DNA from: Ignavibacteriae bacterium HGW-Ignavibacteriae-2
GTDB taxonomy: Bacteria; Bacteroidota; Ignavibacteria; Ignavibacteriales; Melioribacteraceae
Length of the DNA stretch: 64,000 nucleotides
Direction: 5' to 3'
NCBI GenBank assembly: GCA_002839805.1
Contig: PGYT01000003.1
Coordinates: 1-64,000 of the forward strand
Shown here: piece by piece, positions 46,196 to 54,820 of the stretch
How the letters are laid out: every line of letters starts with the position of its first letter
Position numbering within the stretch: the first letter of the stretch is position 1
Translations under genes and position numbers: made by a program
The notes under the pieces: model-generated
Told to the model about the DNA's origin: nothing
What the model saw: only the letters and a program-made list of their open reading frames with translations
The model's database searches: none

Positions 46196-46424
46196 ATAAT
46201 ATATTTCTCTGTAAATTAATAGGTGTAATTTATTATCAATATCGATCGGATTATAATTAATTTTGTGGTGTTTTGTAATTCCAAAAATAGATATTTTTCA
46301 AAAAATTATTCACTTTTAATTTGGAACTAACTCAACTTGCAACACAAATTTTATAAGCAAAATATATTCAATAAAATTATCTTTATGTGCAAGAATTATC
46401 ACTCATTAAAAATGATTATATATT

Positions 46425-47231
46425 ATGAATATTTTAGGCAAAGCCTCGCAACTGATTGAATCAAATTCTCCTTTTGTACTAACAACCGTAATTGAAAGTA
46501 AGGGCTCATCGCCCGGGAAATCCGGATTTAAAATGATTGTTCTTTCAAATGGTGAAACTATAGGTACTGTAGGCGGCGGAGCTATAGAAGTTAAAGTAAA
46601 AGAACATGCAATGGTTTTGCTAAATAACGGCTGTAATGAGTTTAAAGATTATTTGCTCGATGCCGATAAAGAGGTACTAAACAGCGAAAAAGAAATTGTT
46701 CCTATGATGTGTAAGGGTTCGATAAAAATATATTATGAAGTCTTTGGAAAAATGCCCACCCTATATGTTTTTGGAGGGGGTCATGTAGGACAAGCATTAT
46801 GCAAGTTGATTGCCGACATAGGCTACTACACGATACTAATAGATAACCGAAAGGATTTCGCAACTCGAGAAAAAAATCCGTATCCTAATGATATTATTCA
46901 TGCCGATTACTTGGAATACGCAGATGAGTTTAAACCCCAGGGGAATAGTTTTGTTGTAATATTAACTCATGGACATAAGTATGATTTTGGAATATTGCAA
47001 AAAATCTTATCCAGAAAATTAAGCGTAAAATACATTGGAGTTATAGCATCAAATAGTAAAGCGGCAAAAATTGTTAATGATATAAAAGAATCGCTTGGAA
47101 AAGATGTTGACTTATCAATGCTCCATTCTCCAATCGGCCTTAAAATAGGAGGAGATTCGGCAATTGAAATAGCTCTAAGCATTGCCGCGGAAATGCAGTC
47201 GGTTAGATATAATCAAAAATTAGTGTTTTAA
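46425..47231 (+). CDS. xdhC: XdhC/CoxI family molybdenum-enzyme maturation factor
   Basis: A 268-residue protein: an N-terminal XdhC/CoxI segment (ESKGSSPGKSGFKM, TVGGGAIEV) and a C-terminal Rossmann part (LYVFGGGHVGQAL, VILTHGHKYD). Family members bind molybdenum cofactor, help its sulfuration and insert it in xanthine-dehydrogenase-type enzymes. It is convergent with, and adjacent to, the subunit genes, which supports the call. No ribosome-binding site is visible before ATG 46425. Confidence 0.88.
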   Translation: MNILGKASQLIESNSPFVLTTVIESKGSSPGKSGFKMIVLSNGETIGTVGGGAIEVKVKEHAMVLLNNGCNEFKDYLLDADKEVLNSEKEIVPMMCKGSIKIYYEVFGKMPTLYVFGGGHVGQALCKLIADIGYYTILIDNRKDFATREKNPYPNDIIHADYLEYADEFKPQGNSFVVILTHGHKYDFGILQKILSRKLSVKYIGVIASNSKAAKIVNDIKESLGKDVDLSMLHSPIGLKIGGDSAIEIALSIAAEMQSVRYNQKLVF

Positions 47232-47274
47232 AATTAAATTCAAGAAACAACAATTAAGTGGAATAAAAATTTTG

Positions 47275-47320
47275 AAAACCTTACGCTAAGTTAAGAATCG
47301 ATCTCTTTGTAAGGTTTTTT
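47275..47320. terminator. Bidirectional terminator between xdhC and the FAD subunit gene
   Basis: A 10-bp stem AAAACCTTAC/GTAAGGTTTT (47275-47284 with 47309-47318) ending in six Ts on the plus strand. It overlaps the last codons of the minus-strand gene. Confidence 0.65.
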
Positions 47321-48258
47321 ACCAAAGGTAATTTATAGGCGTTTTCCGATAATGTTTCAGAATCATTCAATAAAGAATTTAGCGCCTCACTCACTGAGGT
47401 TTCATTTAAAGCCAGTCCACTTAATTTTTTGTTAAATTTATCATCCGTCCAGGGTCTTGGGGCTACCCCGCCGAATGCGGCCTTGCCTTCAATTATACTC
47501 TTTGCTGCAACTATCTCCAATACCAAACCAACGCTAACAGATGCAAAATCCCAAGCACCTCGTTCTTTAAATTTTATATAACTACTGCGCGTGTTCTGTC
47601 CGGGAGGGGCTACTAAAATTTCTTTTATTATCTCGCCTGGTTTCAGTATGGTTTCCTGACTGGAATTTTCTGAAGGAAGAACATATAGTTCATTAATTGG
47701 AATTGTCCGTTCACCAACTTCGGAAAAGATAATTACTTTTGCGTCTAAAGCGAGCAATGCAACAGCCATATCCGAGGGATGAACAATATAACAAGGACCT
47801 CCTCCAACTACGCAGTGAAATTTGTTCCTGCCTTCGTAGGCGTAACATTCGCCACCCCCTTTGCGTATACAGTCGAAATCTTCCCTGTAATACCAGCATC
47901 GAGGACTTTGGCATAAGTTGCCACCCAGCGTTCCTATGTTTCTTAGTTGCGGCGAAGCTATTTCGTTTGCGGCCTCGTGAAGTATTTTATATTCAGATTT
48001 AATTGTTTCATCCTTCGCAATTTCGGAAATAGTTGTTAAAGAGCCTATTCTAATTCCACTGGTTTTATTATGTGTTATAGAATTCAACCCTCCAATCTTT
48101 TTTAAGTTAATTATTTTACTATGTGTATAAATATCATTTTTTAGTAAACTGAGCGCATCTGTACCTCCGGCATATAACAAAGCACTTTCACCAAATGAAA
48201 TCATTAGATTGCTAGCTTCTTTAATGGAAGTTGGATTTATGTATTGAAAATTTTTCAT
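47281..48258 (-). CDS. Xanthine dehydrogenase family, FAD-binding subunit
   Basis: A 325-residue FAD subunit of the molybdenum hydroxylase family. FAD-site motifs YAGGTDAL (near residue 30) and GTLGGNLCQSPRCWY are visible; a cysteine-containing insertion (CIRKGGGECYAYEG) suggests an extra Fe-S cluster, as in some CoxM/PaoB-like subunits. It is the third gene of a minus-strand operon (Fe-S, Mo, FAD). The start at 48258 has GGAG upstream. Confidence 0.9.
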   Translation of the reverse strand: MKNFQYINPTSIKEASNLMISFGESALLYAGGTDALSLLKNDIYTHSKIINLKKIGGLNSITHNKTSGIRIGSLTTISEIAKDETIKSEYKILHEAANEIASPQLRNIGTLGGNLCQSPRCWYYREDFDCIRKGGGECYAYEGRNKFHCVVGGGPCYIVHPSDMAVALLALDAKVIIFSEVGERTIPINELYVLPSENSSQETILKPGEIIKEILVAPPGQNTRSSYIKFKERGAWDFASVSVGLVLEIVAAKSIIEGKAAFGGVAPRPWTDDKFNKKLSGLALNETSVSEALNSLLNDSETLSENAYKLPLVKNLTKRSILNLA

Positions 48259-48326
48259 ATTAAACTCCGACTAATAAAGTAACCCCGAGCAATTAATTGG
48301 TTTTACAATTCTCAGAGATCCCGTGT

Positions 48327-49286
48327 TTACAGCTTGTATATTTCATTTAGAATTTTATCCGGTGTTATAGGCAAACTCTTCATTCTTAATCCGGTAGCGT
48401 TAAAAATTGCATTTGCAATCGCGCCTGCTGTAGGAATAATTGCAGGTTCGCCAATACCTTTTGCACCAACTGCGCTTATCATGTTATCGCTCTCGCCGAC
48501 GGTTATTACTTCAATTTCAGGATAGTCCATAACGGTTGGCATCTTATAGGAATGCAGGTTGGTCGTAAGTACTTTGCCTGTGTACTCATCCATAATGCGT
48601 TCTTCCAATAAGGCGTAACTAAGTCCCTGCATAATTCCGCCGTGAAACTGATTTTCCAAAAGTTTTCTGTTTATCACTCTTCCAATATCATGCGCCGCTA
48701 CAATTTTTAATACAGTAACTCTTCCGGTTTCAGTGTCAACTTCAACTTCAGCAAACTGTGCCCCAAATGAGTTTATCATGTATCCTTTTGGATTTTCGTT
48801 CCGCGCACCAGCTGCAACAATTTCTCTCACATTCATTTTATCAATAACTTCTTGGATGGTAATCTTTTTAGTGTTGGTTCCATCTGAAATTGTGCCTTCA
48901 GAATAGACAAGATCTTTTTCCAGTAATTCCAGTATTGCTGAAGCGGCGGAAAGCAATTTTTTACGGATTTGTAATGCGGCGTCGTATACAGCAGGGGTCA
49001 TTGATGGAGTTGTAGTACTTCCACCGCTCGAGGGCGCAAAAGGGTGCTCGTCTGTATTCCCAATGTTAACACTTATTTTTGTTAATGGTATTTCTAAAAC
49101 CTCAGCGGCAACCTGAGCTAATATTGTGTATGTTCCTGTCCCTAAATCTTGAGTTCCTGCAGAAACATTAAGACTGCCATCGCTATTTAATTTAAGAATC
49201 GCATAAGCCGGAGGGTCTCCGCCTCCCCACCAAATGATTAAGATTTCTTTTCTCTTTCCATCCAATTGCTTTCGCGCCTTTATCAT
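48327..49286 (-). pseudogene. Xanthine dehydrogenase family, Mo-binding subunit, C-terminal fragment
   Basis: A 319-residue frame carrying the second half of the molybdopterin subunit: GTQDLGTGTYTILAQVAAE, SSGGSTTT, AAHDIGRVINR and the catalytic-glutamate motif GAKGIGEP. It lies in a different frame from the first half (49192-50577) with 95 nt overlap. The family-like sequence begins at WWGGGDPPAYA, about residue 19; the residues before it look like out-of-frame translation of the first half. The ATG at 49286 has no clear ribosome-binding site. It may be the broken end of one gene or, less likely, a separately made subunit. Confidence 0.75.
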
Positions 49287-50577
49287 AACATTCTTTCAAT
49301 AATTTACTAGTCCAAGGAATATTCCAATTAGGCTCCGAATCTGCATAGTTTTTTAATCGGAATTCAATAGGGTCCATTCCAAGTTTATTTGCCATTTCAT
49401 CCATCATAGATTCGAGGGCGAAAACACCCTGTACATGACCAGGTGCCCTAAATGGTCTGGCACGACCGGCATTGGTAGCCACGTAATACTCATTAATTTT
49501 AATATTAGGGCATTTATATAAACTGCGCATAGGCCAGGCACATCCAGCGCCAGACTGATGTGCTCCCATAGATCCGTACATTTCTAATCCCAGAGCAGTT
49601 AGAGTCCCGTTTTTTTTAGATCCTATAGATACCTTTTGAAAAGAATCAGGACGGTTGCCAACTGCTAAATTCATTTCTTTTCTATCCAAAACTATTCTAA
49701 CTGGTCGCCCCAAACGTTTTGCAAGCAAGGCAGCCATAACAGTATATTTCCCACTTTCCAGTTTAGCGCCGAATCCACCGCCCATATATTTTTTAATTAC
49801 ACATACTTTACTTTGAGGAATGTTTAACGCATCCGCTAAAGAGTTGCGAACTGAGAAAATCGCCTGAGTGCTGTCCCAAACATATAATTTGTCTCCATCC
49901 CAATTTGTAACGCTGCAATGCACTTCAGTTGGATTATGCACAGCGACTTGAGTAGAATAATTATCTTCTAATTTAATATCGGCTTCATTTAATCCATCTT
50001 CGTAACTGCCCCGTACATAATTAGAGGGATTAGCCCAGGTTGCAATATTTCCCCAGTCGTATAATTTCGGCGCATTTTCTTTTATCGCTTCCATAGGGTG
50101 GCAAACGAAAGGTAAAATATCGTATTCGACTTCAATTAGTTTTAAAGCTTCATCGGCCAAACTTTCTGTTTCCGCGGCGACACATGCAACTTCATCACCC
50201 TGGTATCTTAAATGTTCATCGAATAAATAGGTATCGTTCCTATACCATTTTATTTTTTCGGTATTATCCTTGGTTAAAATATCCAAAACGCCCTTAAGTT
50301 TTTTCGCTTTGGAAGTATCTATTCGTTTTATTGACGCGTGAGGATGAGGGCAGCGTAATGTTTTTGCTTGTACTAAATTGGGAAAAGTTTTATCGAACGT
50401 AAATGTTGCAGTACCGCTAACTTTATCGTAACCGTCAATCCTATTTATTCCTTTTCCAATATATTTTAGTTCAGAATTCGGTTTTAACGGTATCAATTTT
50501 TCTTCGGGTACTTCGGCGAGCAACTCAACATTTTCGTCATATAGTTTATATTTCGATTTTATAATTTTTCGGGACAT
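49192..50577 (-). pseudogene. Xanthine dehydrogenase family, Mo-binding subunit, N-terminal fragment
   Basis: About 461 residues carrying the first half of the Mo-subunit: RIDGYDKVSGTATFTFD at the start, then HNPTEVHCSV, KKYMGGGFGAKLESG (moco-binding glycine motif) and GRARPFRAPGHVQG. Family-like sequence ends at about IGWKEKRN, after which the frame runs out of register (LVGRRRPSGLCDS) to a stop. ATG 50577 is preferred over TTG 50631 because GGAGG lies 4 nt upstream. The downstream frame continues the family sequence, so a frameshift with loss of about 10-15 residues is likely, whether real or from sequencing. Confidence 0.75.
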
Positions 50578-50699
50578 TACGCCTCCGTTATCAAATTCAT
50601 TTAGTTCATTACAATCAATTAACTGAACCAATTTTTCGTATTTAAAAAAGGGAGAACAGCAGCCCTAAAATTGACTGCGTTTAAGCAACTTTATCAAGA

Positions 50700-51326
50700 T
50701 TATTTATTCATTTTACGGGCGGCCTCTTCAACCGATTTAACAATATTCGGATATGCTGAACACCTGCAAATATTGCCGGACATTCCCTTAAGAATTTCTT
50801 GCTTATTTGGCTGCGGATTGTTCAACAGCAAAGCATATGCTGACATAATCTGACCGGGTGTGCAGAATCCGCACTGCATACCATCTTGTTCAACAAATGC
50901 TTCTTGTAACGGATGTAGTTCTTCCCCCTTTAATAAGCCTTCAATTGTGATTATATCTTTTCCATCTGCGTCCATAGCCAGCATTTGGCATGAGTAAACA
51001 GCTTTTGTATTCATTAAAACCGTGCAGCCGCCGCATTCACCATGATTGCAAACAACTTTTGTCCCCGTCAATTTAAGTTCATCTCTCAGAAGTTCTGCAA
51101 GAGTAGTGTTCGGTTCAACCATAAATGAATAATCTTGTCCGTTAACAGTAATTGAGATATTTTGGGCATAAGATGAAAATGTTTTTAACGTCTCTTTTTC
51201 AGATGAAGATGTTGACTTGGCTTCGTTTATATCCGACAGAATTATATAACTGCCCGCAACACCGGTCCCGGTTCTTTTTAAAAAATCTCTCCGGCTGAGT
51301 CCTTTTTTTTTGTTTTTATCTTCCAT
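50700..51326 (-). CDS. Tat-exported xanthine dehydrogenase family 2Fe-2S subunit
   Basis: A 208-residue protein. It starts with a twin-arginine signal (SRRDFLK, residues 11-17, then a hydrophobic stretch). The plant-type 2Fe-2S domain has CNHGECGGC and a later C, and the second cluster domain has CGFCTPGQ and [12 protein letters not shown]. Electrons pass from the Mo subunit through these clusters to FAD. The Tat signal implies that the whole complex works in the periplasm, as in PaoABC-type aldehyde oxidoreductases. Substrate unknown. A nine-T run (51303-51311) near the start could permit slippage. Confidence 0.9.
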   Translation of the reverse strand: MEDKNKKKGLSRRDFLKRTGTGVAGSYIILSDINEAKSTSSSEKETLKTFSSYAQNISITVNGQDYSFMVEPNTTLAELLRDELKLTGTKVVCNHGECGGCTVLMNTKAVYSCQMLAMDADGKDIITIEGLLKGEELHPLQEAFVEQDGMQCGFCTPGQIMSAYALLLNNPQPNKQEILKGMSGNICRCSAYPNIVKSVEEAARKMNK

Positions 51327-51481
51327 AACTTATCCGCCCTAATGCGATAACTGGGTCTAAGTTAATAAAGTAAAAATCGAGATTCAATATTAAAACAAAC
51401 ATATTTCTTCATTTATAAATGTATCCGGGATTGTTTATATTTACCATTATAAATAACTACTAAAACAAGCACGGAATTCAA

Positions 51482-52099
51482 ATGAAAACCAAATCATTAT
51501 ATATTTATCTGGGAGCCGTAGTTATCATATTAGCGGCCATATTAATTTATAATTCAGCTAGCGATAAACCCGCTGAAGTATCTACTGAAACCCCCGGCAA
51601 CAATATGCCGAATGATGACGTTCATAAAGGTCTTTCTGATGATGTCCCAAATAAAAGTAACGTTCGCGGCGATTTTATGGAAAGATATACGGAATTAAAA
51701 AATAAATATGCTGAAAATCCTAAGGATACAACTGTGGCAAAAGAGTATGCTATTATGTTATCGCAAGCTCACAGAAAAGGACAAGCAATTGAAATCTATG
51801 AAAATATTCTCAGCATGGATGCTTCCAGAGCAGATGTTATTCTTATGCTCGGTTACGAATATTTTGAAACCAATGATTTAGTAAAGGCCGAAGAAATGAC
51901 AAGAAAGGTTCTGTCTATAAAAAAGGATAACTCTCAAGCTCAATTTAATTTAGGGGCCATACTAATGGCAAAAGGTAAACCGGATGAAGCGAAAAAAATA
52001 TGGAAAGAAATAATTAAAAAATATCCGGGTTCTGAGGCGGCAACTGTTGCAAAAAAAGCTCTTGATAAAATGTTGGAAAAAACACAGACCAATTTGTAA
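51482..52099 (+). CDS. Membrane-anchored TPR protein
   Basis: A 205-residue protein: an N-terminal membrane segment (about 6-25, YIYLGAVVIILAAILIY), a polar Asn/Asp-rich linker, and about three TPR units (about 80-195, such as ANLGAILMAKGKPDEAKKIW-like helices). It is probably anchored in the inner membrane with TPRs outside, acting in assembly. Similar to CcmH/NrfG-type TPR parts by shape only. Confidence 0.72.
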   Translation: MKTKSLYIYLGAVVIILAAILIYNSASDKPAEVSTETPGNNMPNDDVHKGLSDDVPNKSNVRGDFMERYTELKNKYAENPKDTTVAKEYAIMLSQAHRKGQAIEIYENILSMDASRADVILMLGYEYFETNDLVKAEEMTRKVLSIKKDNSQAQFNLGAILMAKGKPDEAKKIWKEIIKKYPGSEAATVAKKALDKMLEKTQTNL

Positions 52100-52123
52100 C
52101 AAATAGATTAACTCCTTAATATT

Positions 52124-52165
52124 GAAAAGGACAAGGCACATTACCAGTAGTGTTTTGTCCTTTTC
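52124..52165 (+). terminator. Intrinsic terminator after the TPR gene
   Basis: An 11-bp stem GAAAAGGACAA/TTGTCCTTTTC (52124-52134 with 52155-52165) with an inner GCAC/GTGT pairing, followed by ATTTTTG. Confidence 0.8.
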
Positions 52166-52238
52166 CATTTTTGTGGAATGTAAAAAGCTTAAAGGCATTA
52201 AAAAAAATTAATTTATAAATTAAAGCAATCCGTTGGAT

Positions 52239-53066
52239 ATGAAGATAAACAAACCATCAATTTCGATTATGGGATGCGGTTGGCTGGGTTTGCCATTAGG
52301 TGAAAATCTTGCCCAAATGGGCTATCAAGTAAGTGGATCAACAACAAACCAATCCAAGCTTAGTATAATTTTGGAGAAAAACATTAAACCATATCACCTT
52401 AATTTTACTCCGTATGCAGGCGCTAATATATCATTGGATTTTTTTGATTCGAAAATTCTGATTATTAATATACCCCCCGATAGACGCGTTGGTATTATGG
52501 GGTTTTATATTACTCAGATTCAAGAAATTGTGAATTTTGCGAAAGCCGGGAAAACTTCAAAAATTATTTTTATAAGCTCCACATCGGTTTATGGAGAACC
52601 TAACAGGGATGTTTATGAAGAGGACGAAGTTGTTCCCGTATCCGAAGCCGGAAGAGCATTAGTGGAAACGGAAAAGTTTTTACTTAGTTTATCCTGTTTA
52701 AATTCAACAATAATTAGGTTTGGCGGACTAATAGGTAATGATAGAAATCCGGTAAAATTCTTTATGGGTAAAACAAATCTGCCTAACGGAAGAGCTCCGG
52801 TAAATTTAATTTATTTGGATGATTGCATTGGAATAATTAAAAGTGTAATTGAACGAGAAGCGTGGGGCGAAATTTTTAACGCCTGTGCGGATTATCATCC
52901 CGAAAAACAAAATTATTATACTGAAGTAGCAAAAAAAATGAATTTGACTGTTCCTGTTTTCCTTAACGAACTGTTATCTTTTAAAATCATTCGTTCAAAC
53001 AAATGTAAAAATCAATTAAATTACATTTTCAAATATCCTGATCCATTGGAGTTTCCACTCGATTAA
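52239..53066 (+). CDS. NAD(P)-dependent epimerase/SDR-like protein (YeeZ-type)
   Basis: About 275 residues. It has an N-terminal Rossmann motif GCGWLGLPLG, a strand-plus-loop (ILIINIPPDRR), and FISSTSVYGEP with a tyrosine in the position of the SDR catalytic region; GGLIGNDRNPVKF follows. It matches the YeeZ-like subgroup of extended SDRs, whose substrate is unknown. ATG 52239 is preferred to TTG 52233. It is followed by ettA 36 bp later. Confidence 0.78.
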   Translation: MKINKPSISIMGCGWLGLPLGENLAQMGYQVSGSTTNQSKLSIILEKNIKPYHLNFTPYAGANISLDFFDSKILIINIPPDRRVGIMGFYITQIQEIVNFAKAGKTSKIIFISSTSVYGEPNRDVYEEDEVVPVSEAGRALVETEKFLLSLSCLNSTIIRFGGLIGNDRNPVKFFMGKTNLPNGRAPVNLIYLDDCIGIIKSVIEREAWGEIFNACADYHPEKQNYYTEVAKKMNLTVPVFLNELLSFKIIRSNKCKNQLNYIFKYPDPLEFPLD

Positions 53067-53102
53067 AAATGAATATAATATAAATAAAAAAGAGAAATCA
53101 AT

Positions 53103-54788
53103 ATGAGCGTTGAACCAAATAAAATTATTTATTCTATGCACAGGGTAAGTAAGTACTATAATACAAAACCTGTGATAAAAGACATTTCACTTTCGTATTT
53201 CTATGGGGCGAAAATTGGCGTTTTGGGGCTTAACGGTTCTGGAAAAAGCACTCTGCTTAAAATTATGGCCGGTGTTGATAAGGAGTTTAATGGTGAAGCT
53301 GTATTGTCACCAGGCTATACTGTGGGAATGCTTGAGCAGGAGCCAAACCTTGATCCAGATAAAACTGTAAAACAAATAGTTGAAGAAGGCGTTCAGGAAG
53401 TGATGGATTTAATGAACGAATTTAACGAAATAAGCGCTCGTTTTGCAGAACCCATGAGTGATGATGAAATGACTGATCTGCTTGAACGGCAGGGAGTTAT
53501 TCAAGAAAAAATTGACGCTCTGGATGCTTGGGATATTGATGCGAGGCTAGAAATGGCTATGGACGCATTACGCTGCCCTCCATCCGAGACTCCGGTTAAA
53601 GTAATTTCAGGCGGTGAAAAAAGACGTGTGGCTCTTTGCAGATTGTTACTTCAAAAACCGGATATCCTTTTGCTCGATGAGCCTACAAATCATCTGGATG
53701 CCGAATCTGTAGCTTGGCTGGAACATCATCTGCAGAAATATGCTGGAACCATAATTGCTGTAACACATGATAGATATTTCCTGGATAATGTAGCTGGCTG
53801 GATATTGGAACTTGACCGTGGTGAAGGTATACCCTGGAAAGGCAATTATTCCTCATGGCTCGATCAAAAACAAAAACGTTTGCTGCTCGAGGAAAAAAAA
53901 GAAACGCAGCGTCAAAAAACTTTGCAAAGGGAATTGGAGTGGATTAAAATGTCGCCAAGGGCGAGACATGCAAAATCAAAAGCGAGAATAAGTTCATATG
54001 AAGAATTGCTTAATGAAGAAGCTGAAAAAAGAGAAAAAGATCTGGAGTTATTTATTCCGCCGGGACCCAGATTAGGTGATGTAGTTATTGAAACCGAAAA
54101 TCTTACTAAAGCATACGGCGACAATATTTTAATCGAAAACCTTTCGTTCGCTTTGCCGCCGGGCGGAATTGTAGGTGTTATCGGCGCTAACGGCGCGGGC
54201 AAAACTACTTTATTCCGTTTAATTACTGGACAGGAAACACCCGAAAAAGGTACTATTAAAATTGGCGAAACTGTTAAAATTGCTTATGTGGATCAAAGTA
54301 GAGATATACTTGATCCTGATAAAACATTGTTCGATCTTATTTCCGGCGGCGATGAAAGAATAATGCTAGGAAACAAAGAAATTAATTCGCGCGCGTACGT
54401 ATCCAGATTTAACTTTTCGGGTGGTGATCAGCAAAAATTAGTTGGTATGCTATCGGGCGGGGAACGTAATCGTGTTCAACTCGCGATGATTTTGAAAGAG
54501 GGGGCTAATGTAATATTACTTGATGAACCAACAAACGATCTTGATGTTAATACCATGCGCGCATTGGAAGAAGCGCTGGAAAATTTTGCCGGATGCGCGG
54601 TTGTAATAAGTCATGATAGATGGTTTCTTGACAGAATTGCCACACACATTCTTGCATTTGAAGGCGATAGTAAAGTTGTGTGGTTTGACGGTAACTTTTC
54701 GGAATACGAGGCTCATCGTAAAGAAAGATTAGGTGCCGATGCGGATAGACCGCATAGAATTAAATACAGACATTTGACAAGAAACTAA
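53103..54788 (+). CDS. ettA: ABC-F translational throttle protein EttA
   Basis: A 561-residue ABC-F ATPase with two nucleotide-binding domains and no membrane part. Walker A sites are GLNGSGKST and GANGAGKTT; signatures are ISGGEKRR and LSGGERNR; Walker B DEPTNHLD and DEPTNDLD. The start (YSMHRVSKYYNTKPVIKDIS) and the arm/linker pattern match EttA. EttA binds the ribosomal E site and gates the first peptide bond according to ADP/ATP ratio. Complete. Confidence 0.95.
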   Translation: MSVEPNKIIYSMHRVSKYYNTKPVIKDISLSYFYGAKIGVLGLNGSGKSTLLKIMAGVDKEFNGEAVLSPGYTVGMLEQEPNLDPDKTVKQIVEEGVQEVMDLMNEFNEISARFAEPMSDDEMTDLLERQGVIQEKIDALDAWDIDARLEMAMDALRCPPSETPVKVISGGEKRRVALCRLLLQKPDILLLDEPTNHLDAESVAWLEHHLQKYAGTIIAVTHDRYFLDNVAGWILELDRGEGIPWKGNYSSWLDQKQKRLLLEEKKETQRQKTLQRELEWIKMSPRARHAKSKARISSYEELLNEEAEKREKDLELFIPPGPRLGDVVIETENLTKAYGDNILIENLSFALPPGGIVGVIGANGAGKTTLFRLITGQETPEKGTIKIGETVKIAYVDQSRDILDPDKTLFDLISGGDERIMLGNKEINSRAYVSRFNFSGGDQQKLVGMLSGGERNRVQLAMILKEGANVILLDEPTNDLDVNTMRALEEALENFAGCAVVISHDRWFLDRIATHILAFEGDSKVVWFDGNFSEYEAHRKERLGADADRPHRIKYRHLTRN

Positions 54789-54820
54789 TGCTAGTGAAAA
54801 AAGGAATTTAAGGATTAAAG

